Source of the DNA: Makana argininalis_A
Lineage (GTDB): Bacteria > Pseudomonadota > Gammaproteobacteria > Enterobacterales > Enterobacteriaceae
Length of the DNA: 64,000 nt
Assembly (NCBI GenBank): GCA_044442745.1
Contig: JBISJS010000001.1
Location: 186,001 to 250,000, forward strand
Direction of reading: 5' to 3'
Both the position numbers and the translations under genes were made by a program. This document shows, in pieces, positions 16,861 to 24,612 of this stretch (its first letter is position 1; every line of letters starts with the position of its first letter). The notes under the pieces are model-generated. The model did no database searches. It was not told the DNA's origin and saw nothing but the letters and a program-made list of their open reading frames with translations.

Positions 16861-17844
16861 ATGAAAAATATACTAAATATATTAGATAATCTTAAAAAAA
16901 AAATACAAAGAACAAATAATAAAGAAAAATTAAATTTAATTAAAATTAAATATTTAGGAAGAAAAGGTTTTTTTAATAAAAAAATAAAAAATTTATTAAA
17001 TTTACCTATTAAATTAAGAAATAAAGAAGGATTAATAATAAATAAAGCTAAAAAAGATTTAATTAATTTTTTAGCAAAAAGAACACATTTTATAGAAATT
17101 ACAAATATAAATAAAAAACTAAATAATAAAAAAATAGATATTTCTCTTCCTGGTAGAAAAATTAATATGGGTAATATTCATCCTATATCTAAAACGATTT
17201 CTATAATTGAAAATTTTTTTTTAAAAATAGGATTTAAATTAGAATTTGGACCTGAAATAGAAGATTGTTATCATAATTTTGATTATTTAAATATTACACA
17301 AAATCACCCCGCTAGATCTAATAAAGATACTTTTTGGTTGGATAAAATCAGATTGCTTCGTACTCAAACTTCTTCTGTACAAATAAGAATTATGAAAGCT
17401 AATAAACCTCCAATAAGCATAATTTCTTCAGGTAAAGTGTATAGAAACGATTATGATAAAAAACATACTCCTATGTTTCACCAAACTGAAGGTTTATTAA
17501 TTGATATTAATGTAAGCTTTGCTAATTTAAAAAATTTATTAAATGAATTTTTATATTATTTTTTTAATCAAAAAATAAAAATACGTTTTCGTCCATCATA
17601 TTTTCCGTTTACAGAACCTTCAGCAGAAGTAGATATTTTTGATAAAAATGGTAATTGGTTAGAAGTTTTAGGATGTGGAATGATACATCCTAAAATTCTA
17701 GATAAAGTTAATATTAATTCAAAAATATATTCAGGTTTTGCTTTTGGTATTGGAATCGAAAGATTAACAAGTTTACGTTATGGCATTTTAGATTTACGTG
17801 AATTTTTCGAAAATGATGTTCGTTTTCTAAAACAATTTAAATAA
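16861..17844 (+). CDS. pheS: Phenylalanyl-tRNA synthetase alpha subunit
   Basis: Catalytic class II subunit of the (alpha-beta)2 PheRS. 327 residues, full length. After a coiled-coil N-terminus come GPEIEDCYHNFDYLN, the RTQTSSVQIR motif, KVYRNDYDKKHTPMFHQTEG (motif 2) and GFAFGIGIERL (motif 3). The phenylalanine pocket position corresponding to E. coli Ala294 lies in the GFAFGIG segment and is intact. The start overlaps the ribosome site GGGATTTAAGTAG, and pheT follows 13 bases later. Confidence 0.97.
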   Translation: MKNILNILDNLKKKIQRTNNKEKLNLIKIKYLGRKGFFNKKIKNLLNLPIKLRNKEGLIINKAKKDLINFLAKRTHFIEITNINKKLNNKKIDISLPGRKINMGNIHPISKTISIIENFFLKIGFKLEFGPEIEDCYHNFDYLNITQNHPARSNKDTFWLDKIRLLRTQTSSVQIRIMKANKPPISIISSGKVYRNDYDKKHTPMFHQTEGLLIDINVSFANLKNLLNEFLYYFFNQKIKIRFRPSYFPFTEPSAEVDIFDKNGNWLEVLGCGMIHPKILDKVNINSKIYSGFAFGIGIERLTSLRYGILDLREFFENDVRFLKQFK

Positions 17845-17857
17845 AATAGAGAAATTA

Positions 17858-20266
17858 ATGAAAGTAAGTGAATTATGGCTTAGAGAATTTGTTAATCCAA
17901 AAATAAATATTTATAAATTATCTGAACAAATAAGTATGTTAGGTTTTGATGTATATAATATTATTAAAAAAAAATATAAATTTAAAAAATTTATAATTGG
18001 TAAAATAATAAAATTAAGAATTTATTCTAAAAATAAAAAAATATATATAATTAAAATAAATATAAGTAAAAAAAAAAATATAAATATATATAGTAAAAAA
18101 TATAAATTTAAAAAAAATATGAAAATTTTATTATATAAAAAATATTTTTTAGATTTTAATCTTAAAAAAAAATTTTTAATAGATAAATTTGGTAATATTT
18201 CTGAAAATAAAATTTTTAATTTTAAAAATATAAAAATTAAATTTATAAATAACAAAATAATAAATATTAAAAAATTTATAAATAAATTTATAAAAATAAA
18301 AAATTATTTTAATATTTATGACAATATACTTGATATATCTATTCCTTATAATAGATCAGATTGTTTAAGTTTAATTGGTATAGCTAGAGAAATTTCAGCA
18401 AAAAAAAAGATAGCAATATTGTATCCACAAATAATAAATAAAAACATTTTAAATAAAAAATTTAATATAAAATTTAATATAAAAGAAAAACATTTATGTG
18501 ATAAATATTTATTACAAATAATAAAAAATATTAATCTTAAATCTAAAACACCAAAATGGATGAGCGAAAGATTAATAAATCATGGTATAAAATTAGAAAA
18601 TTGTATTAAAAATATTATTAATTATGTACAAATTGAATTTGGTCAGCCTTTTAATGTATTTAATTTAGATAAAATAAAAAATAAAATTATAATTAGATAT
18701 GCATATAATAATGAAAAAATAGATTTAATTAACGGATTTCAACTTAATTTATCTAAAAAAATATTAGTAATTTCTGATGAAAAACATATAATGTCTGTAG
18801 TTGGAATTATAAATAATAATAATTATGAAATTAACTCTAAAACTAGTAATATAGTAATAGAATGCGCCTTATTTAATAAGTTATCTATATTACACAATAT
18901 TAATTATTGTGATTTTAATAAAAAAAAAAATAATATATATGTAAAAGACATAGATATTAATATACAAGAATATGCGTTGAATAGATTAACTTATTTATTA
19001 GTAATGATATGTGGTGGTAATCCAGGTTGTATTTTATTTAAAAAAAAAAAAAATAATATTTTAAATAAAAAAAAAATATTTATTTCTATTAATAAAATTA
19101 AAAAAATAATAGGTAATGATATTTCTATTATTAATATTATTAATATTTTAAAAAATCTTGGGTTTAAAATAAAAAACAATATACTTGGATTGAATATTAT
19201 ATCTCCTTCGTGGAGAAGTGATATTTTAATAGAAGAAGATATAATTGAAGAAATATGTAGAATATATGGTTATGATAATATTAAAAAAATCCCATATATA
19301 AATAAAAATCCAATTAAATATAATAAAAATAATAATATTAAATTTAATAAAATTAAAAGATTTTTATTACATCGTGGATATCATGAAGTAATAAATTACA
19401 GTTTTATAAATAAAAAAGAACAAAACATTATTTTTCCCAATAAGTTATGTGTAAATATTTCTAATCCAATTTCTAATGACATGTGTGTTATGAGGATATC
19501 TTTATTAACAGGTCTTATAAAGACAGCGATTTATAATAGAAATAGACAACAAACTAGAATAAAGTTATTTGAAAGTGGTTTGTGTTTTATACCTGACAAA
19601 AAATATAATACTATAATTCATCAAAAATTTTTTATTTCTGGAATTATAATTGGATCAATTTACAATGAACATTGGGATAAAAAAAATGAGAATGCAGATT
19701 TTTATGATATTAAAGGCGATATAGAATCTATATTAGAAATTAATAATCAAATTATGAATATTAAATTTAAAGAATGTAATAATCAGTTATTTCATCCTGG
19801 TAAAAGTGCAGAAGTTTATTTTAATAATAAAAAAATTGCATATTTTGGATTTATTAATCCTTATATTTTAAAATATTTTAATTTAGATTGTAAAACGTTA
19901 GTTTTTGAAATTTTATTAAATAAAATTTATAAAAATGAAAAATACAACATAAATTCTGTTTCTGATTTTCCGTATTATTATAGAGATATATCATGTATTG
20001 TATTAAATCATATTAAATATATAGATATTATATCAGAATGTAAAAAATATCTTAAAGAAAAACTCATTGATATTACATTATTAAATATTTATAAAGGACC
20101 TGAAATTAAAAATGGATTTAAAAGTTTTTCTATTAGGTTGACGTTACAAAATTTAAATTATACATTAAATAAAAATGAAATTTCGCATATGGTTAAAAAA
20201 TGTTTTGAAAAATTGATTTTGAAATTTAAAAAAGATATTTTAAATGTTAATTTTAATACTAGTTAA
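17858..20266 (+). CDS. pheT: Phenylalanyl-tRNA synthetase beta subunit
   Basis: Large subunit with tRNA-binding and editing roles. 802 residues (E. coli 795). N-terminal VSELWLREFVNP, an extremely Lys/Ile-rich EMAP-like domain at about residues 40-150, the PYNRSDCLSLIGIAREIS domain start, a B5 domain ending in SPSWRSDILIEEDIIEEICRIYGYDNI, and a C-terminal anticodon-binding domain. The EMAP-like segment is so biased toward Lys, Ile and Asn that its sequence is hardly recognisable. ihfA, which follows in E. coli, is absent. Confidence 0.95.
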   Translation: MKVSELWLREFVNPKINIYKLSEQISMLGFDVYNIIKKKYKFKKFIIGKIIKLRIYSKNKKIYIIKINISKKKNINIYSKKYKFKKNMKILLYKKYFLDFNLKKKFLIDKFGNISENKIFNFKNIKIKFINNKIINIKKFINKFIKIKNYFNIYDNILDISIPYNRSDCLSLIGIAREISAKKKIAILYPQIINKNILNKKFNIKFNIKEKHLCDKYLLQIIKNINLKSKTPKWMSERLINHGIKLENCIKNIINYVQIEFGQPFNVFNLDKIKNKIIIRYAYNNEKIDLINGFQLNLSKKILVISDEKHIMSVVGIINNNNYEINSKTSNIVIECALFNKLSILHNINYCDFNKKKNNIYVKDIDINIQEYALNRLTYLLVMICGGNPGCILFKKKKNNILNKKKIFISINKIKKIIGNDISIINIINILKNLGFKIKNNILGLNIISPSWRSDILIEEDIIEEICRIYGYDNIKKIPYINKNPIKYNKNNNIKFNKIKRFLLHRGYHEVINYSFINKKEQNIIFPNKLCVNISNPISNDMCVMRISLLTGLIKTAIYNRNRQQTRIKLFESGLCFIPDKKYNTIIHQKFFISGIIIGSIYNEHWDKKNENADFYDIKGDIESILEINNQIMNIKFKECNNQLFHPGKSAEVYFNNKKIAYFGFINPYILKYFNLDCKTLVFEILLNKIYKNEKYNINSVSDFPYYYRDISCIVLNHIKYIDIISECKKYLKEKLIDITLLNIYKGPEIKNGFKSFSIRLTLQNLNYTLNKNEISHMVKKCFEKLILKFKKDILNVNFNTS

Positions 20267-20301
20267 TTTTTTTTAAAAAAAATATAAATTTTTTAATAAT
20301 T

Positions 20302-20391
20302 AGGTGAGGGAGGGATTCGAACCCTCGATACATTTTAATAATGTATACACACTTTCCAGGCGTGCTCTTTAATCCACTCTGACACCTCACC
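20302..20391 (-). tRNA. tRNA-Ser (anticodon GGA)
   Basis: Reverse-strand cloverleaf with acceptor GGTGAGG/CCTCACC, anticodon loop CTGGAAA reading GGA, a long variable arm TATACATTATTAAAATGTAT, and T-arm GAGGGTTCGAATCCCTC. The discriminator base reads T, where E. coli tRNA-Ser has G. No CCA is encoded. Confidence 0.95.
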
Positions 20392-20453
20392 TAATTATTA
20401 AAAAATTTATATTTAGAAATATATAAATATCTAATATATTAAAATTTTTTTAA

Positions 20454-20753
20454 TTATTTATTAATATTTTCAATTCTTATAAAATCTATATGAATAATTT
20501 TTGGTTTAAATGAATGTTTTTGTATTTCCTGTATTTTAACTTTTATTTTTTTTCCTTTAATATTAATTATTAAATTTTTATTATTTAAATATTTTATAAT
20601 TTTATTTTTAGATAAAAAATTTTGATTAATTGTAATAATATAAGATTTTTTATTTAATCCATAAATTACAGATGGTATTATATTATTTAATCTTAATTTT
20701 CTACTATAACCTTTTCCTTTATGTTTACGAAATTCAGCATTAATTATTAACAT
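20454..20753 (-). CDS. rplY: 50S ribosomal protein L25
   Basis: 99 residues, single-domain L25 (E. coli 94) that binds 5S rRNA. It has the diagnostic FRKHKGKGYSRKLRLNNIIPSVIYG start and the C-terminal HSFKPKIIHIDFIRI. No CTC-type C-terminal extension. It lies alone between tRNA-Ser and gmhA on the same strand. Confidence 0.94.
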   Translation of the reverse strand: MLIINAEFRKHKGKGYSRKLRLNNIIPSVIYGLNKKSYIITINQNFLSKNKIIKYLNNKNLIINIKGKKIKVKIQEIQKHSFKPKIIHIDFIRIENINK

Positions 20754-20825
20754 AATATACTCTAAATTTTATTTAATTAAATTGAAATTTTATTAAATTA
20801 AAAAATTTAAAAAATTTTAAAAAAA

Positions 20826-21416
20826 TTAATTTTTATTTTTTTTTTTCATGATTTTTTCTACTATTAATATAATTATATGTATTATTTTAATATGCATTTC
20901 TTGTATACGATCAGCGTAACCAATATGGTTAATACATATCTCTAAATCAATATCTTTTTTAATTTTATATCCATAATTACCAGTAAAAATTATAACTTTG
21001 ATTTTTTTTTTTTTAGCAACATTTACAGCATTAATAATATTTTTTGAATTACCAGATGTAGTTAAAGCTATTAGTAAATCACCTTTTTTTCCTATAGTAT
21101 CTATATATCTTGAAAAAATTTTAGAATAATTTAAATCATTACTTACACAAGATATATAACTTGAATCACAAATAGAAATAGAAGGATAACCACATCTATA
21201 TTCACGATAAAAACCCATCAATTCTTCAGATAAATGCATAGAATCACAATGAGAGCCACCATTACCACAAGAGATAATTTTACACCCTGATTTAAATGTA
21301 TTTGCAATGATTTTAGCAGCTTTTTCTATTAATTTGATATTATTGTTATTTTTAATAAATTTATTCAGTATAAATAATGATTCATTAAGTTCATTAACTA
21401 TTAAATTTTTATACAT
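20826..21416 (-). CDS. gmhA: Sedoheptulose 7-phosphate isomerase
   Basis: First step of ADP-heptose synthesis for LPS inner core. 196 residues, SIS fold. CGNGGSHCDSMHLSEELMGFYR carries substrate-contacting residues, and LTTSGNSKNIINAV is the second phosphate-binding motif. C-terminal HIGYADRIQEMHIKIIH includes the metal/catalytic His-Glu region. Its retention suggests the cell still makes a heptosylated LPS, or uses the gene otherwise, but the remaining gmhB/hldE/hldD genes are not in view. gmhA and dnaQ are also fairly close in E. coli. Confidence 0.93.
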   Translation of the reverse strand: MYKNLIVNELNESLFILNKFIKNNNNIKLIEKAAKIIANTFKSGCKIISCGNGGSHCDSMHLSEELMGFYREYRCGYPSISICDSSYISCVSNDLNYSKIFSRYIDTIGKKGDLLIALTTSGNSKNIINAVNVAKKKKIKVIIFTGNYGYKIKKDIDLEICINHIGYADRIQEMHIKIIHIIILIVEKIMKKKNKN

Positions 21417-21473
21417 AAAATAAAACCATTGAATGTTTTTAAAAAATAATAATTTAATTAATATTAAATATTT

Positions 21474-22206
21474 TTAATTATTATTCCATAAACATTTTTT
21501 ACTTTTTTTATAGATATTATTTAATATTACTTTATGTTTATTAATTTCATCTTTATTAGCATAAATTATTTTTTTTTTTTTTATTTATAAACTTGTATTG
21601 ATTTGTATATTCTTGTTTTTGTTTTTTTTTAAATTCTGATATATTAAAATTTATTGATTTTTGACCTCCAGTCATAAGTAAAAAAATTTCTGCAAGTATT
21701 TCAGAATCTAATAATGCTCCATGTTTTTTACGTTTACTACTATCAATTAAATATCTATTACTCAGTGCATCTAAACTATTTCTTTTTCCTGGAAATAATT
21801 TTCTCGCAATTGAAAGACTATCTATTATATTACAATAATCATTTATTTTTTTAATTCCTAAATTAAGCATAGAAAATTCATAATTTATAAAACCTATATC
21901 AAATTGAGCATTATGAATTATAATATCACAACCTTTAATAAAGTTAAAAAAAATATATGCTATTTCTGAAAATTTTGGTTTATCTTTTAAAAATTTATTA
22001 CTAATTCCATGTATATTAAATGCATCAATATCTATATTTCTATCAGGTTTTACATAAGAATGAAAATAATTTCCAGTAATATTTCTATTAATTATTTCAA
22101 TAGCTGCTATTTCTATTATTTTGTGATTTTTGTAATGAATCCCTTTTTTATTCATACCAGTAGTTTCAGTATCTATTACAATTTGTCTTATTATTTTTTT
22201 TTTCAT
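21474..22206 (-). CDS. dnaQ: DNA polymerase III epsilon subunit, split by a poly(A) frameshift
   Basis: Proofreading 3'-5' exonuclease. Exo motifs are intact: IDTETTGMN, NAQFDIGFINYEF and HGALLDSEILAE. In the genomic frame it stops at 21556 just after an A14 run (21559-21572 on this strand), ending NKKKKNNLC. Dropping one A restores IIYANKDEINKHKVILNN...KKCLWNNN with stop at 21474, matching E. coli FATDEEIAAHEARLDL...SCLWRA. The joined protein is 243 residues, exactly the E. coli length. The lost segment is the alpha-subunit-binding tail. I start at ATG 22206, giving MKKKIIRQIV aligned with E. coli; a TTG four codons upstream is rejected. Expression probably relies on RNA polymerase slippage. 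Confidence 0.88.
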
Positions 22207-22353
22207 TGTTTTAATCAAGTTTTTTTATTTTATTAATATTTTATTATTTTTAAAAATAATAATAAATTAATTTAAATTTAAAATAAATACATTTATTAAA
22301 TATTTTAAATTAAAATAATATTAATGATTATTATTTGAAATTTAAGTAAAAAA

Positions 22354-22382
22354 TTTACAAAAAAACAAATAAATGATATAAT
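22354..22382 (+). promoter_or_regulatory. Sigma70-type promoter upstream of tRNA-Cys/tRNA-Leu/dnaX
   Basis: TTTACA (22354-22359) and TATAAT (22377-22382) with a perfect 17-base spacer and an extended TGA before the -10. It lies about 130 bases before tRNA-Cys. The two tRNAs and dnaX follow without an obvious terminator, so one transcript is plausible. Confidence 0.5.
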
Positions 22383-22514
22383 TTATTTATTTTTAAAATA
22401 TTTTATTTTATATTTTTAATGTATAATAAATAATTATTATTTAATTATTAATAAATAATTTAACAATATATATTTTTAAAAAAATAATAATTTTTGATTA
22501 ATAAATTTAATTAA

Positions 22515-22586
22515 GGCGCTTTGGCAGAGTGGTTATGCAACGGATTGCAAATCCGTTTTACCTCGGTTCAATTCCGAGATGCGCCT
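22515..22586 (+). tRNA. tRNA-Cys (anticodon GCA)
   Basis: Anticodon stem-loop CGGATTGCAAATCCG with GCA and T-arm CTCGGTTCAATTCCGAG are clear. The acceptor pairs GGCGCTT with ATGCGCC, leaving one T-T mismatch at the sixth pair. The discriminator is T, the base CysRS requires. No CCA encoded. Confidence 0.94.
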
Positions 22587-22601
22587 ATTATAAAAATATA
22601 A

Positions 22602-22689
22602 GCCCAGGTGGTGAAATAGGAAGACACAAGGGACTTAAAATCCCTCAACTATAAAAATGGTTATGCGGGTTCAAGTCCCGCCCTGGGTA
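22602..22689 (+). tRNA. tRNA-Leu (anticodon TAA)
   Basis: Acceptor GCCCAGG/CCTGGGT (a G-T first pair), anticodon loop ACTTAAAAT reading TAA, long class II variable arm, and T-arm GCGGGTTCAAGTCCCGC. Discriminator A as required for Leu. It is 15 bases after tRNA-Cys, like E. coli cysT-leuZ. Confidence 0.95.
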
Positions 22690-22776
22690 TTAATAATATT
22701 TAATATTAATATTTTAATACATAAATATTATTTTAAAAATATTAATTTTTTTAAAAAATTTAATAAATTTGACAAA

Positions 22777-23856
22777 ATGTATAAAGTTCTTGCTAGAAAA
22801 TGGCGTCCAAAACAATTTAAAGATTTAATAGGTCAAAAACATATAATGTCAGCAGTTTTTAATAGTATTAAATTAGGTAAAATTCATCATGCTTATTTAT
22901 TTTCTGGTATTAGAGGTATTGGTAAAACAACTACTGCAAGACTTTTAGCTAAAAGCTTAAATTGTATTAGTGGAATTAAATATAATACATGTAATGTTTG
23001 TAATTCTTGTAAAGAAATTGCCAAAGGATGTTGTATAGATGTAATTGAATTTGATGCTGCATCTAAAACAAAAATAGAAGATATTAGAGATATTATAGAT
23101 AATATCCAATATTTACCTTCTAAAAGACGTTTTAAAATCTATATAATAGATGAAGTACATATGTTATCTAAATATAGTTTTAATGCAATATTAAAAACTT
23201 TGGAAGAACCACCTAAATATGTAAAATTTATATTAATTACTACAGATCCTAATAAAATACCAATTACTGTAATTTCAAGATGTTTACATTTTAATTTAAA
23301 ATCTATTAATATTAAAAATATTTATATTCATCTATCTAATATTTTAAAAAAAGAAAATATTAATTATGAACCTTTAGCTTTAAAAATAATATCTAAATTT
23401 GCAAATGGTAGTATAAGAGATGCATTAAGTTTAGTTGAACAAATAATTGCAATAGATAATAACAAAATTAGTTTAAAATCAGTTAAAAAAATATTAAGAA
23501 TTTTAGACTTAGATCATTCAATTTCAATTATTGAATATTTATTTAAAAATGATTTAATTTCATTAATGAAAAAAATAGATCAATTAAATAATTTAGATAT
23601 TGATTGGAATAATCTTATTGTTGATATAATGTTTTTATTAAACAAAATCATATTTTACAAATTAATTCAAACAAAAGAAAAACAAAGTTCAATTAATTTA
23701 AGATTAAAAAATCTTGCTATTTTAATATCAAATTATAATTTACAATTATATTATCAAATATTTTTAAATGGTCGTAAAGAAATAAATTTTGCACCAAATT
23801 ATAAAATTGGATTTGAAATGATTGTATTTAAAATAATATTATTTTATTCAAAATAA
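22777..23856 (+). CDS. dnaX: DNA polymerase III clamp-loader subunit DnaX (gamma-length only)
   Basis: ATPase of the clamp loader. The start MYKVLARKWRPKQF aligns with E. coli DnaX; an in-frame ATG upstream would lie inside tRNA-Leu. 359 residues with Walker A GIRGIGKTTTARLLAK, four-Cys zinc module CNVCNSCKEIAKGC, DEVHMLS and the SRC sensor. It stops right after GRKEINFAPNYKIGFEM, the end of domain III. Domains IV and V, by which tau binds helicase and polymerase, are missing, and there is no room for programmed frameshifting. The gene is shorter than even E. coli gamma (431). recR, ybaB and htpG, between dnaX and adk in E. coli, are gone. Confidence 0.94.
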   Translation: MYKVLARKWRPKQFKDLIGQKHIMSAVFNSIKLGKIHHAYLFSGIRGIGKTTTARLLAKSLNCISGIKYNTCNVCNSCKEIAKGCCIDVIEFDAASKTKIEDIRDIIDNIQYLPSKRRFKIYIIDEVHMLSKYSFNAILKTLEEPPKYVKFILITTDPNKIPITVISRCLHFNLKSINIKNIYIHLSNILKKENINYEPLALKIISKFANGSIRDALSLVEQIIAIDNNKISLKSVKKILRILDLDHSISIIEYLFKNDLISLMKKIDQLNNLDIDWNNLIVDIMFLLNKIIFYKLIQTKEKQSSINLRLKNLAILISNYNLQLYYQIFLNGRKEINFAPNYKIGFEMIVFKIILFYSK

Positions 23857-23866
23857 TAAATAATAT

Positions 23867-23931
23867 TTTAAATATATTAATTTATAAATTAAATTAATAT
23901 ATTTAAATAAAATTTAAATTTTATTTAAATA
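23867..23931. repeat. Two overlapping perfect AT-only hairpins before adk
   Basis: 18-base arms at 23867-23884 and 23890-23907 are exact complements over a 5-base loop. A second perfect palindrome, 23900-23931 (16+16), overlaps the right arm, so the two folds exclude each other. The adk start follows 13 bases later and lacks a visible Shine-Dalgarno sequence. Confidence 0.75.
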
Positions 23932-23944
23932 AAAATTAAAAAAT

Positions 23945-24592
23945 ATGAATATAATTATTATTGGAGCTCCAGGATCTGGAAAAGGCACTCAATCACAATT
24001 AATTTCTAAAAAATATGGAATTAAACATATTTGTACAAGTAATTTAATTAAAAATGGTATTAAAAAAAAATCTAAATATAAAAATAATTTAGACAAAATT
24101 ATATCTTCTGGAAAGTTATTAAATGATGAAATTGTTATTTCATTTGTAAAATCAAGAATTACTAAAGAAGATTGTAAAAATGGATTTATTTTAGATGGCT
24201 TTCCTAGAACTTATAAACAAGCAAGATATTTTAATAAAAAAGGTATTAAAATTGATTATATATTTTTTCTTTCGATAAAAGATAAATTTATAATTGATCG
24301 CATTTCTTATAGGAAAATACATATACCATCAGGTAGAATATATAATTTAAAATTTAACCCACCTAAATTTGAAGGAATAGATGATATTACAGGAGATTTA
24401 TTAATAACTAGAAAAGATGATAAAACAAAAATATTAAAAAAACGTTTAAATGAGTATCATAAAAACAATAATAATTTATTAAAATTTTATTATAAAGAAT
24501 CTTTAATTGGTAATAATAAATATTATGTTATTGATGCTTATAGAGATAAAGAATCAATAACAAATGATATTGTAAATTACATCAATTTATAG
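23945..24592 (+). CDS. adk: Adenylate kinase
   Basis: Interconverts ATP+AMP and 2 ADP. 215 residues (E. coli 214). P-loop GAPGSGKGTQ, the AMP-binding DGFPRTYKQA and a long LID with GRIYNLKFNPPKFEGIDDITGD are present, followed by RKDDKTKILKKRLNEY. No zinc cysteines in the LID, as in enterobacteria. No ribosome site is visible before the ATG; the upstream spacer is occupied by hairpins. Confidence 0.97.
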   Translation: MNIIIIGAPGSGKGTQSQLISKKYGIKHICTSNLIKNGIKKKSKYKNNLDKIISSGKLLNDEIVISFVKSRITKEDCKNGFILDGFPRTYKQARYFNKKGIKIDYIFFLSIKDKFIIDRISYRKIHIPSGRIYNLKFNPPKFEGIDDITGDLLITRKDDKTKILKKRLNEYHKNNNNLLKFYYKESLIGNNKYYVIDAYRDKESITNDIVNYINL

Positions 24593-24612
24593 TTAATTAA
24601 ATACACTGTTGA

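Noticed and set aside
22009..22236. ORF on the + strand opposite dnaQ
   Set aside because: Antisense shadow of a conserved gene; composition-driven Tyr/Phe/Ser string without family features. The same holds for the other antisense ORFs inside gapA, rlmB, miaA, aspS, pheT, clpX, lipA and pykF.
22657..22776. In-frame upstream extension of dnaX
   Set aside because: It runs through tRNA-Leu, and homology to DnaX begins only at the ATG at 22777.
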